Assembly: GCA_016210115.1 (NCBI GenBank)
Contig: JACQUW010000125.1
Span: 1-42,194, forward strand
DNA: 42,194 bases
From: Deltaproteobacteria bacterium
Lineage (GTDB): Bacteria > Desulfobacterota > Binatia > UBA9968
Reading direction: 5' to 3'
The position numbers were made by a program, and so were the translations under genes. Positions within the stretch are counted from its first letter, which is position 1. The number at the start of each line of letters is the position of its first letter. Under the pieces are notes generated by a model. That model ran no database searches. It was given only the letters and a program-made list of their open reading frames with translations, and was not told where the DNA came from. Positions 34,801 to 42,194 of this stretch are shown here, piece by piece.

Positions 34801-35604
34801 ATGGAAGCGAAAGAGCTTTTTGACGCAGGGAACCTCTCAGCCGCCATCGACCAACTCAACCAAGATCTGAAAGCCAACCCGACAGATTCCCACAGTCGGA
34901 CGTTTCTTTTTGAACTGCTTTGTTTTTCCGGGGACCTTGAAAGAGCCGGGCGTCAACTGGATACGATTGCCCAGCTTAGCGGCCAGGTGACGGTTGAGAT
35001 CGGTGTCCAGCTCTACCGGAATATCTTGCAGGCTGAGAAGGCGCGCCGCCATCTCTTTACTGCAGGGGGGCAGCCTAAATTTCTGCTCGAGGCGCCGCCT
35101 TATGCAAGACTCCATTTGGAAGCGATTGAAAAGTTGAGAGGTCCCAACCCTGCGGAAGCAAGCGCTCTGCTTCATCAGGCCGGCCAGTTGCGCTCGCCGT
35201 CGAAAGGCCGGCTTGATGGCGGGTCGTTTGAAGATTTCAGGGACTGCGATGACCTACTGGCGCCGTTTCTCGAGGTGATCATTCAGAAAGAATACGCTTG
35301 GCTTCCTTTCGAACAGATCCAGCGCGTTGAAATCTCACGCCCCAAAAGACTTCGAGAATTGATCTGGGTTCCGGCCAAAGTCTCATTGCATGAAAAACCC
35401 TTAGGCGACGTTTATCTCCCCGTTCTCTATCCTCGGACAAACGAAGATCCGAACGATCTAATCAAGCTTGGACGCATGACTGACTTGAAGCCCATGAGCG
35501 CGGATTTGGTTCTCGGAGTGGGACAGAGAATTTTTCTCGCGGGAAACGAAGAGAAGCCCATTCTTGAAATCAACGAGATCGAGTTCCAGACGGGAAATTC
35601 ATGA
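34801..35604 (+). CDS. tagJ: TagJ/ImpE-family type VI secretion accessory protein
   Basis: 267 residues. ATG 34801 follows GGAGG at 6 bases; the frame is open from 34600, but that part is not protein-like. KELFDAGNLSAAIDQLNQDL, PTDSHSRTFLFELLCFSGDL and ERAGRQLDTIAQLSG form the N-terminal TPR-like repeats of ImpE. DDLLAPFLEVIIQKEYAWLP, FEQIQRVEISRPKRLRELIW and the closing strands form its C-terminal domain. TagJ binds the sheath protein TssB in Pseudomonas-type systems. No TssB or TssC gene is present here, so a partner would be elsewhere. It sits 108 bases before the TssL gene on the same strand. Confidence 0.85.
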   Translation: MEAKELFDAGNLSAAIDQLNQDLKANPTDSHSRTFLFELLCFSGDLERAGRQLDTIAQLSGQVTVEIGVQLYRNILQAEKARRHLFTAGGQPKFLLEAPPYARLHLEAIEKLRGPNPAEASALLHQAGQLRSPSKGRLDGGSFEDFRDCDDLLAPFLEVIIQKEYAWLPFEQIQRVEISRPKRLRELIWVPAKVSLHEKPLGDVYLPVLYPRTNEDPNDLIKLGRMTDLKPMSADLVLGVGQRIFLAGNEEKPILEINEIEFQTGNS

Positions 35605-35712
35605 TCGGCGGGCTCGGGCCGAGCCCTTGAATTTCCTTGATTTTTTTCTGTCGCAAGGTCAAATTTGGCTGAGACGATATAAGACCGACGAGAGCATTTT
35701 TAGGGTAAAGCG

Positions 35713-36930
35713 ATGGCAGAAGCTTTAGAGGAAGCGCCTTCCAAATCAACGACCTGGTTCCGGAGGGGCTGGGCGACACTGACGCGGGCAGGAAAAATCT
35801 CCCCTCAGGCCGCCGGGCAGGAAAGTACGAGCGATGCTCTGAGGAACCTCTTTACTGATCTCATCGCGTACGTCTTGTTCTTTGAAGCCATCTGCGGTGA
35901 GAAATCCCCCCCGGTCAGCCAGGTTCGAGAAAAAATCGTGTCTCTTATCAGCGCCCAGGAAGATCGAGTTAAATCCGGCGAAGTCGCCTCGGAAGCTTAC
36001 CGAGAGGCGCGTTTCGCCGTTCTGTCGTGGGTTGACGAAACTATCTTCAATTCATCGTGGCCCCACCGGGGCCAGTGGCAGCATCTGATGTCCACTTACT
36101 ACCGCACGCTTAACGCGGGCGAGGAATTCTTCCGGCATCTCGACAGCCTCCCTTCGACCGCGCGAGAGATCCGGGAGATCTACTTCCTTTGCCTGGGACT
36201 GGGATTCCAGGGAAAGTACGCTTTTGTAGACGGCGCCAATCAGCTTCGCGAACTCAAACATCTCCAATATCGTCAAGTTGCAAGCCCAAGTGACGTGCGG
36301 CAGGAATATCGGCGCCTGTTTCCCGAAGCGTACCGAAAGGCTCAGGCGGCAAGGCCGGCGCCGGCGCCTCGTGTCCATCCGGTATGGTTCGCTTTGGCGA
36401 TTCTCCTTCCGGTTGTTTTGTTTGTTTCTTACTGGCTTATTCTAAGAAGAGAAACCAACCGGCTTCTCGCTGTTATCGAGCAGCGCCCCACCATCGCCAA
36501 GCCTGTCGAAATCGACTGGAGGCGGTCTTTGGTTGAGGAACTGCGACGACGCGGCATCGATGCGCGGGAGACTCCTCGAGGAATTTTGGTCACGCTTGGC
36601 GGCATCCTTTTTGCCGCCAACAAAGCAGATCTCGCCCCTGATGCGGAGAGAAGGATCGAGGATCTTGCCTTCGCCGTCAAGCGACATGCTCCTGAAAGGA
36701 AAGTCTACGTCGAGGGCCATGCCAGCCAGGAGAAAGGCGTAGCTGAGGAGCGTAACCAGCGCCTATCGGAGGATCGGGCGCGAAAAGTCGCCGAGACTCT
36801 TGTGCGTTATGGTTTGCTCAGCGAGAAAGTCAGCGCGCGCGGCTTCGGCTCCAGTCGCCCCGTGGCCTCAAACGATAACGAGAGCGGGCGACGCCAGAAT
36901 CGCAGGGTCGAAATCCTTATCGAGAATTAG
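35713..36930 (+). CDS. tssL: TssL (DotU/IcmH) with C-terminal OmpA peptidoglycan-binding domain
   Basis: 405 residues, ATG 35713 with AGGG upstream. DotU domain about 40-210: LRNLFTDLIAYVLFFEAICG, EARFAVLSWVDETIFNSSWP, NAGEEFFRHLDSLP and the signature IYFLCLGLGFQGKYAF. One membrane helix at 223-245, as for the C-tail-anchored TssL. OmpA-like domain about 288-405: ILVTLGGILFAANKADLAPD, VYVEGHAS, RLSEDRARKVAETLVRYGLL and GFGSSRPVASNDNESGRRQN. The cell-wall binding Asp usually seen in the GHTD motif is replaced (GHAS). TssL is a core membrane-complex protein with TssJ and TssM, neither of which is visible here. Confidence 0.88.
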   Translation: MAEALEEAPSKSTTWFRRGWATLTRAGKISPQAAGQESTSDALRNLFTDLIAYVLFFEAICGEKSPPVSQVREKIVSLISAQEDRVKSGEVASEAYREARFAVLSWVDETIFNSSWPHRGQWQHLMSTYYRTLNAGEEFFRHLDSLPSTAREIREIYFLCLGLGFQGKYAFVDGANQLRELKHLQYRQVASPSDVRQEYRRLFPEAYRKAQAARPAPAPRVHPVWFALAILLPVVLFVSYWLILRRETNRLLAVIEQRPTIAKPVEIDWRRSLVEELRRRGIDARETPRGILVTLGGILFAANKADLAPDAERRIEDLAFAVKRHAPERKVYVEGHASQEKGVAEERNQRLSEDRARKVAETLVRYGLLSEKVSARGFGSSRPVASNDNESGRRQNRRVEILIEN

Positions 36931-37032
36931 CCCGAATATTCACGGACACCGCCAGGAATATGGCACACTGTACCCGAGGGTGAGCCTTGTAGTTGCTTCG
37001 GCCTAAGAAATTTCTTTCGATAACGATCAGCC

Positions 37033-37947
37033 ATGGAGACCCAAGACAAACCGCTACAAGTGGTTGCCTTCGGAGAAAGCGACATTGGCCTGGTGCGGGG
37101 CAACAATGAAGATAGCTTTCTGATCACTGACCTGACGCACGGCGTCGCTACCTGCGCTTCCACCGCTCTCGACCATGTCGTGGGGGAAAAAGGGATCCTC
37201 TTTCTTGTCGCCGATGGAATGGGTGGCGCGGAGGCGGGCGAGGTCGCGAGCCAGATGGCGGTCGAGGTTGTATCGAGAGAAGTATTTGAAAATTTAACTA
37301 AAAGCCAGGATCTGAACCGACCCGGATTCGTCGAGATCCTCAAACAGGCGATTCAGCGAGCGAACGAGGTCATTCATGAGGAGAGTCTGTGCAATCAAAA
37401 GCGCCAGGGCATGGGGACAACGCTCACTGCCGCGGCCGTTTACGATGCCGCCATATTCTTTGCTCAGGTTGGGGACAGCCGGGGATATCTGGTCCGCAAC
37501 GGCGCGGTTACTCAGATGACGCGGGACCAGAGTCTGATCGCCCATCTCGTCGCCTCAGGTGCCGTGGATCACAAAGACGCCAGAAACCACCCTCAGCGGA
37601 ATGTTATACTTCAAGCCATAGGTGTTGCAAAACAAGTCGATGTGGCCGTTTCTTATGCCGAACTAAAGAGGAATGACCGGGCAGTCCTGTGTAGTGATGG
37701 TCTATCGGGAAAAATCGATGGAGAGGAGCTACAAGACGTGATGGAAAAGTGGCAGGAACCGAAAGAAGCCTGCGGCCAGTTGATCACCATAGCGCGCGAG
37801 CGAGGCGGAGAAGACAACATCACCGTAATTGTGGTCAAATTTGAAGGCGAGGGACTGCCACCGCCCACCGCCGAGGAGCAGCCAACTTACCAGGAATTCA
37901 AGGAAAGCAAACGGCGGGGTTTCTGGCCCTGGAGTAAAAACCAATAG
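37033..37947 (+). CDS. PP2C-family Ser/Thr phosphatase (Stp/PppA-like)
   Basis: 304 residues, ATG 37033 with no clear ribosome site. PPM motifs: GLVRGNNEDSF (E26, D27), LVADGMGGAEAGEVAS (D61, G62), GMGTTLTAAAV, FFAQVGDSRGYLVR, VLCSDGLSG (D222) and GGEDNITVIVV (D261) provide the two-metal centre. A C-terminal extension of about 35 residues ends in RRGFWPWSKNQ. No membrane segment, so cytoplasmic. Between TssL and kinase PK2, it is the likely opposing partner for both kinases, like PppA with PpkA in type VI secretion control. No FHA-domain target is visible in this window. Confidence 0.9.
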   Translation: METQDKPLQVVAFGESDIGLVRGNNEDSFLITDLTHGVATCASTALDHVVGEKGILFLVADGMGGAEAGEVASQMAVEVVSREVFENLTKSQDLNRPGFVEILKQAIQRANEVIHEESLCNQKRQGMGTTLTAAAVYDAAIFFAQVGDSRGYLVRNGAVTQMTRDQSLIAHLVASGAVDHKDARNHPQRNVILQAIGVAKQVDVAVSYAELKRNDRAVLCSDGLSGKIDGEELQDVMEKWQEPKEACGQLITIARERGGEDNITVIVVKFEGEGLPPPTAEEQPTYQEFKESKRRGFWPWSKNQ

Positions 37948-37968
37948 GATTTTGCATTCCGAAACGGA

Positions 37969-37987
37969 AAACTCAGAGCCTGAGTTT
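37969..37987 (+). terminator. Hairpin after phosphatase gene
   Basis: AAACTCAG (37969-37976), loop AGC, CTGAGTTT (37980-37987): perfect 8-bp stem 22 bases after the phosphatase stop. Only three T residues close the stem, so it could attenuate read-through into PK2 rather than stop it fully. Confidence 0.35.
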
Positions 37988-38092
37988 GAGATGAAACACC
38001 GAACCGAGAGTGCTCAACAGGGTCAGACTGCCTCGATGTAGCGTTCGAAAAATGATAACTCTTGGAGTTTTTTTCGACGGTAAAAACCTTCG

Positions 38093-40132
38093 ATGAAGTA
38101 CTGTCCCATATGTGAAAAGAAGTACGGGGATGAGGTCGAGGTTTGCGACGTGGATGGAAGCACTCTTCGAGACGCCTCTCCCGCGCAGGATTCTTTAATC
38201 GGCAAAATAATCAAGAGCCGCTACCGGGTAATTGAGAAGCTCGGTGAGGGCGGCATGGGAACGGTCTACCTCGCCGAACAGGTCAGCATCTCTAGGCGGG
38301 TCGCGCTCAAGGTGCTGCACGCGGAGTTTGTCAGGGATCCTGAGTTTATACGGAGATTCCGCCAGGAGGCGCGTCTCGCGGCATCCTTAAGCCATCGCAA
38401 TGTTGTCACAGTCTTCGATTTTGACCAGGCGGATGATGGAAGTCTTTTTATTGCAATGGAGTACGTGCAGGGGAAGAGCCTTAGCGCGGTCATTCGCGAC
38501 GAGGGCGCCCTTCACGTTGCCAGGGCTGTGCGGTTGGGGATCCAGATCGCTGAAGGTCTCGGGGCTGCTCACCGCGCGGGAGTGATCCATCGGGACATCA
38601 AGCCCGACAATATCATGGTCGTCGGCGATCGGGCTGATGAGATAAAGCTCATGGACTTCGGCATCGCGCGGCTGAGAGATACCGGCGCGGGCACCCGCTT
38701 AACCCGCTCCGGGATGATTCTCGGGACGCCTGTCTACATGGCGCCGGAGCAGATCGAAGGCGGCGAGGTAACCGAAAGAACGGACATCTACGCCTTCGGA
38801 ATTGTGCTCTACGAAATGTTGAGCGGGAATGTGCCGTTTAGCGCGCCCACTCCCAGCGCTGTCTTGATCAAGCACCTTCAGGAAGCGCCCGTGCCGTTGC
38901 GTAAGCTGCGCAAAGAGATTCCTACCCAGATTGAGCGCGTGGTGATGCACGCGTTGGAGAAAAAACCTGAGCGCCGCCCGGCCCATATGTTGGATGTGGT
39001 TGAGGAACTCCGGAAGGCCGAAAAAGCGCTGGAAGTAGCCTCGAAAGCCTTTTTGGCGACTCCACGGCAGACGATAGAAAAGGGATGGGGACACCTGCAA
39101 TCACTGAGGAAGTTTGGTGCGCTTCTTCCTCGCTTGAGGAGAACTGAACCGAACGAATCTCTACAACCGGAGCAGGCACCCCAAACGGTTTCTCTCGACG
39201 AAAAAGCCGCACTACGAATTGAAGAGGCTGCCGTACGAGAAGTTGAAGAGGCTGGCAAGACGGTGTCCCAGGAACAGGTTCCCGGGACGGTTCTGGCCAC
39301 GCGGCCGCTCGATGTTGCGGCCGAGCTGCCCGAAAAGTCAAAGTTTCAGTGGAAAGAAATTGGGATCGGGGTTGGGGTATTCGTCGTGATTTTAGGCGCA
39401 ACGGTCGGTGGGCTCTACCTGTTCCTCAAGAGTGGAGGAAGGGAAGAGCGTCAAATTTCTCCTCAAACCGAGACCAGAGAGGCGCCGCCTCCCGCTCCGT
39501 CTCCAACCCTGGCCTCGCTCACGGTTCAGGCGGAAAAGACCGAGCTCGAGCTGAAAGAGCGCGTGCCGCTCAGCATCGAAGGCAGATATTCTGACGGTAA
39601 AACGACAACCATCTCCGAAGGTGTGGAATGGCAAAGCAGCGACAGGAGCGTCGCCGAGGTGACCCGCGCCGGAGAGGCCATCGGTCACAAAGAGGGCAAA
39701 GCCAGAATCACCGCCAACTATGGCGGGCTTAAAGCTCCTACTCTGACGCTCGTGGTCAAAGGCAGACCGCCGGACCCGCTTCCTCCCGCCCCCATACCGC
39801 GGCTGGCATCGCTCACCGTGCAGGCGGAAAAAACCGAGCTGAAGATCAAAGAGCGCGTGCCTCTAACCGTCAAAGGCAGATATTCTGACGGTAAAACGAC
39901 AACCATCTCCGAAGGTGTGGAATGGCAAAGCAGCGACAGGACCGTCGCCGAGGTGACCCGCGCCGGAGAGGTCATCGGTCACAAAGAGGGCAAAGCCGAA
40001 ATCACGGCCCGTCACGCCGGGGTTATCAGTTCTGCGTTAACCCTCTCGGTCAAAAGCAGCGATGAGCCTTCGAAGCCCGAAGAAACGAAAACAGAAACCA
40101 TTCAGGATTTTAGGCGAAGACTACTCCGTTAA
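38093..40132 (+). CDS. Transmembrane Ser/Thr protein kinase with BIG2 ectodomains (PK2)
   Basis: 679 residues, ATG 38093, weak ribosome site. Same order as PK1: Cys-rich start (C4, C7, C18), kinase domain 44-300 with LGEGGMGTVYLAEQ, K73, E92, HRDIKPDN (D168), DFG (D188) and GTPVYMAPEQI. It has a longer, Glu/Gln-rich juxtamembrane linker (about 310-420), a membrane helix at about 422-446, a Pro-rich stretch and two BIG2 domains (about 471-556 and 568-654). Unlike PK1, it ends shortly after, with no TPR. The two BIG2 domains share a 123-base segment with only two differences. Autophosphorylation with control by the upstream PP2C is the family expectation. Confidence 0.9.
   Translation: MKYCPICEKKYGDEVEVCDVDGSTLRDASPAQDSLIGKIIKSRYRVIEKLGEGGMGTVYLAEQVSISRRVALKVLHAEFVRDPEFIRRFRQEARLAASLSHRNVVTVFDFDQADDGSLFIAMEYVQGKSLSAVIRDEGALHVARAVRLGIQIAEGLGAAHRAGVIHRDIKPDNIMVVGDRADEIKLMDFGIARLRDTGAGTRLTRSGMILGTPVYMAPEQIEGGEVTERTDIYAFGIVLYEMLSGNVPFSAPTPSAVLIKHLQEAPVPLRKLRKEIPTQIERVVMHALEKKPERRPAHMLDVVEELRKAEKALEVASKAFLATPRQTIEKGWGHLQSLRKFGALLPRLRRTEPNESLQPEQAPQTVSLDEKAALRIEEAAVREVEEAGKTVSQEQVPGTVLATRPLDVAAELPEKSKFQWKEIGIGVGVFVVILGATVGGLYLFLKSGGREERQISPQTETREAPPPAPSPTLASLTVQAEKTELELKERVPLSIEGRYSDGKTTTISEGVEWQSSDRSVAEVTRAGEAIGHKEGKARITANYGGLKAPTLTLVVKGRPPDPLPPAPIPRLASLTVQAEKTELKIKERVPLTVKGRYSDGKTTTISEGVEWQSSDRTVAEVTRAGEVIGHKEGKAEITARHAGVISSALTLSVKSSDEPSKPEETKTETIQDFRRRLLR
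39581..39997 (+). repeat. Near-identical direct repeat inside PK2 (BIG2 domains)
   Basis: Bases 39581-39703 and 39875-39997 (123 bases each, 294 apart) differ at two positions by direct comparison. They encode GRYSDGKTTTISEGVEWQSS and the following strands in both BIG2 domains. The flanking domain parts are clearly less similar, which points to recent duplication or gene conversion. Confidence 0.85.
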
Positions 40133-40147
40133 GAAAGCGAGGTGCCA

Positions 40148-40402
40148 GTGAAGAACTTTTTGTTCTTGATCATTACAGCCACAGGCTTAAGCGCATGCGT
40201 GGAGCGCTCGATTCTGCTTGTACACCCCCAATCTGGAGAAAAGATCCAGTGCTCAGAGGATAATGCGGCCTGCTTGCAACAGTATGAAGCCAAGGGCTAC
40301 TCCCGTGTTGATAAGACCACAGCCGAGGAACGCTCCAGATCCAGGGTTCAAACCAGTCCTGGCGGGCAAATCACTGTGATACAGGGCGGAGCATCGAGAT
40401 AG
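40148..40402 (+). CDS. Small lipoprotein downstream of PK2
   Basis: 84 residues from GTG 40148, with GAGG about 6 bases upstream; GTG 40142 is an alternative. MKNFLFLIITATGLSAC has a lipobox (LSAC, Cys17). The mature domain LLVHPQSGEKIQCSEDNAAC has two further cysteines that may pair, then YEAKGYSRVDKTTAEERSRS and a Gly-rich end. It starts 15 bases after PK2 and is probably co-transcribed, so it may be a periplasmic partner of the kinase ectodomain. Family not recognised. Confidence 0.7.
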   Translation: MKNFLFLIITATGLSACVERSILLVHPQSGEKIQCSEDNAACLQQYEAKGYSRVDKTTAEERSRSRVQTSPGGQITVIQGGASR

Positions 40403-40524
40403 CGTCTGGTGGGCTCTGGGGTTATTCATCCAGGGCAAAGAAACGCTAAAATTCATTTTCTCCATTCCGAAAGATGAAATACACCCACACACAAAACAAA
40501 CGAAATCGACGAGATGAACAAGAG

Positions 40525-40544
40525 ACCAGAAAGACCGGTTTTTT
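40525..40544 (+). terminator. Weak intrinsic terminator candidate for kinase/lipoprotein transcript
   Basis: ACCAG (40525-40529), loop AAAGA, CCGGT (40535-40539) with one mismatch, followed by a run of six T ending at 40544. The stem is short and imperfect. Placement directly before the convergent fabI stop at 40548 supports a transcript-end role. Confidence 0.3.
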
Positions 40545-40547
40545 GGC

Positions 40548-41318
40548 TTACATTCCCATAATATTATATCCCCCGTCCACGTGGAGAACCTCCCCGGTCA
40601 CGGCGCTCGCCATGTCGCTGACCAGGTACAGGGCCGCGCGCGCGACCTCCTCCGCGTCGACGTTTCTCCTGAGGGGCGCTCGCTCGCTGCTGTAGTGGAG
40701 CATCTCTTTAAAACCCGGGATGCCGGCGGCTGCGAGCGTCTTAATCGGTCCTGCAGATATAGCGTTGACTCGGATTCCCTTTGGCCCCAGGTCATGAGCC
40801 AGATATCGCACACTGGCTTCCAGGGCAGCCTTAGCTACCCCCATGACGTTATAGTGCGGGATAACCTTCTCTGATCCCATATAGGTCAGGGTCAGAATAG
40901 CGCCTTTTCGTCCCTCCATCAAAGAAGCCGCGTGGCGCGAGAGAGCCACGAGAGAATAGCTGCTGACATCAAGCGCCAGTTGGAAACCCTGCCGGCTCGT
41001 CTGGAGATAAGGATTGGAGAGATCCTCTTTCGCGGCGAAGGCGATGGCATGGACGAGTATGTCAAGCGCGCCCCATTCGGCCTTCAGAGTTGCAAACACC
41101 TCGTCGATCTGGCCGTCTTTGGTAACGTCGCATGGTAGAATGATCCTCGATCCGATCCCTTCGGCCAGAGGTCGCACCCGCTTCTCCAAAACCTCGCCGG
41201 CATAGGTGAAAGCAAGCTCCGCGCCTTCCTCGTGAAGGGATCGGGAAATCGCCCACGCGATACTCCGCTCGTTAGCAACACCAAAAATGACCGCTTTTTT
41301 CCCCTTCAACATCTCCAT
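40548..41318 (-). CDS. fabI: Enoyl-[acyl-carrier-protein] reductase FabI
   Basis: 256 residues, ATG 41318 behind AAGGAA. Atypical short-chain dehydrogenase of type II fatty-acid synthesis: [20 protein letters not shown] (NADH-binding), [48 protein letters not shown] with Y146, Y156 and K163 at the E. coli positions, and [21 protein letters not shown]-terminus: [20 protein letters not shown]. It reduces the enoyl-ACP double bond in the last step of each elongation cycle. It lies downstream of the adenosyltransferase gene on the same strand, 91 bases apart. Confidence 0.95.
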   Translation of the reverse strand: MEMLKGKKAVIFGVANERSIAWAISRSLHEEGAELAFTYAGEVLEKRVRPLAEGIGSRIILPCDVTKDGQIDEVFATLKAEWGALDILVHAIAFAAKEDLSNPYLQTSRQGFQLALDVSSYSLVALSRHAASLMEGRKGAILTLTYMGSEKVIPHYNVMGVAKAALEASVRYLAHDLGPKGIRVNAISAGPIKTLAAAGIPGFKEMLHYSSERAPLRRNVDAEEVARAALYLVSDMASAVTGEVLHVDGGYNIMGM

Positions 41319-41409
41319 TGAGTTCCTTCCTTTTTTCTTCCCTAATCACCCGACCGGGCCTTGGATCTTCAGATTCAAGCCAAAATGGGCAATCCAAAAT
41401 CCAACCGCG

Positions 41410-42054
41410 TCACCTATTGGTCATCTTTTTGCCCTTGAGCTCTTTACCCGTTGAACGCTTTTGCAACCCTCTCTGCCAGAGGTATTCTTTTTCACCCGCG
41501 CGCTTCGCTATCCACCTTGAGAGAACAAAAAAAAGATCGCTCAGGCGATTCAGGTATATCAGCGGCCATAGACTCAGCTCTTCCTGCCGCGAAAGTCGAA
41601 GGACCTCCCGCTCCGCTCTGCGACAGATCGTTCGGCACTGGTGCAAGTAGGCGCCAATCCTGCCCCCTCCCGGAAGCACGAATGAGTTTAGCGGCTTGAG
41701 CTCTCTCTGGCATTGGTCGATCATTTCCTCGATCCATTTCACCTCCCGCTCCCCGACCCGGTACATTCCCTCACGGAAAAATTCCGCCGGTGTCGCCAAC
41801 TCGCTGCCTAAATCAAAAAGCTCGTCCTGAATTTTTCTCAGCAGCTCATCCAGAAACGAATGGGCACTGTCCTCTTTTTGCTTTAACTTCTCCTCGTTGA
41901 AAACCCGCGCGAGTCCCACAGTTGAATTGAGCTCATCGAGCGTGCCGAAGGCCTCGATTCTCGGAGAGTCCTTTGGGACTCGCTTGCCTCCCACCAGTGC
42001 GGTTTCACCAGTGTCTCCAGTCCGGGTATAGACGCGTGTTATCCGGATCGCCAT
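41410..42054 (-). CDS. PduO-type cob(I)alamin adenosyltransferase
   Basis: 214 residues from ATG 42054, behind AAGGAA; the frame is open to 42135 but runs into the repeat. Motifs of the PduO/MMAB family: VYTRTGDTGETALVGGKRVP (ATP-binding loop), KDSPRIEAFGTLDELNSTVG, FVLPGGGRIGAYLHQCRTIC, RRAEREVLRLSRQEELS and YLNRLSDLFFVLSRW. It transfers the adenosyl group of ATP to cob(I)alamin to give coenzyme B12, probably for a mutase elsewhere such as methylmalonyl-CoA mutase. The C-terminal Lys-rich tail (QKRSTGKELKGKKMTNR) is longer than the core family. Confidence 0.92.
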   Translation of the reverse strand: MAIRITRVYTRTGDTGETALVGGKRVPKDSPRIEAFGTLDELNSTVGLARVFNEEKLKQKEDSAHSFLDELLRKIQDELFDLGSELATPAEFFREGMYRVGEREVKWIEEMIDQCQRELKPLNSFVLPGGGRIGAYLHQCRTICRRAEREVLRLSRQEELSLWPLIYLNRLSDLFFVLSRWIAKRAGEKEYLWQRGLQKRSTGKELKGKKMTNR

Positions 42055-42134
42055 AGTATTTCCTTGCCTCTTCGATAATGCGATTATTCTGTTTCCCCCG
42101 AAACCAGCGCAGTCGAAGCGGGCCTCGGGGCGCA

Positions 42135-42194
42135 AGGCTTCGGGCCGCGGCCGACCTGCCTGTGCGCCCGCCTGCCAGGGCGCGGGCAGGTGTC
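42135..42194 (+). repeat. Dispersed 60-bp repeat, copy 2 (cut by window edge)
   Basis: Matches 22398-22457 at 59 of 60 positions up to the last base of the window, so the true repeat may be longer. It lies about 80 bases upstream of the adenosyltransferase start, in an intergenic position like copy 1. Confidence 0.8.

Noticed and set aside
40548-41318. FabI Ala at the position of E. coli Gly93 as a resistance mark
   Set aside because: Alanine occurs naturally at this site in many FabI proteins, including susceptible ones, so it carries no clear meaning.
42055-42135. N-terminal extension of the adenosyltransferase
   Set aside because: It lacks family similarity and runs into the dispersed repeat; ATG 42054 has a good ribosome site and starts the conserved core.

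Overview
This 42 kb window looks like a chromosomal segment from an uncultured Gram-negative bacterium of moderately high GC. Evidence for an outer membrane includes lipobox proteins, a predicted outer-membrane-like protein, an OmpA-domain TssL, and many periplasmic solute-binding proteins (SBPs). The mix of NMT1/TctC-type SBPs with a LysW carrier-protein amino-acid operon fits lineages such as Rokubacteria, Tectomicrobia, Binatota or other former Deltaproteobacteria. No rRNA or other marker is present, so this placement is a guess. I saw no tRNA, rRNA, CRISPR array, transposase or integrase.

Region 1 (1-11.3 kb) is a catabolic/uptake district. It opens with the tail of a YgjP-type metallopeptidase. 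Enzyme genes are then each followed on the same strand by a lone SBP: amidohydrolase + NMT1-like SBP, M20 hydrolase + TctC/Bug protein, aldo/keto reductase + NMT1-like SBP. No permease or ATPase gene accompanies them. Several of these enzymes lack residues normally needed for catalysis in their families.

Region 2 (11.3-18.5 kb) holds an Asp/Glu racemase-superfamily gene with no active-site cysteines and a small frameshifted gene. These are followed by a tight minus-strand operon lysW-lysX-lysY-(class II glutamine amidotransferase)-lysZ-lysJ for carrier-protein-mediated lysine or arginine/ornithine synthesis. An FmdB-type zinc-ribbon gene and a LysE-type exporter lie just upstream. The hydrolase that would release the product (LysK) is not in the operon.

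Region 3 (18.6-26.3 kb) returns to SBPs (three more), with a GlcG/HbpS protein, an MBL-fold hydrolase, an MmgE/PrpD-family gene, a tiny lipoprotein and a predicted outer-membrane protein. Two repeat-rich intergenic patches lie here: a 9-bp tandem array at about 20.1 kb and a palindrome-rich element at about 22.4-22.7 kb. Part of the second element recurs at the right edge of the window.

Region 4 (26.5-31.6 kb) has three large multi-pass membrane proteins. Two resemble GT39/PMT-type glycosyltransferases and the third is unidentified.

Region 5 (31.7-40.4 kb) is the most distinctive. Two paralogous transmembrane Ser/Thr kinases with Ig-like (BIG2) ectodomains flank a TPR lipoprotein, a TagJ/ImpE protein, a TssL(DotU)-OmpA protein and a PP2C phosphatase. 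It looks like a phospho-signalling envelope module built from type VI secretion parts, but no sheath, tube, baseplate or ClpV gene is present.

Region 6 (40.5-42.2 kb) ends with fabI and a PduO-type cobalamin adenosyltransferase on the minus strand. Start codons were chosen by ribosome-binding site and overlap with neighbours, and are often downstream of the longest open frame.
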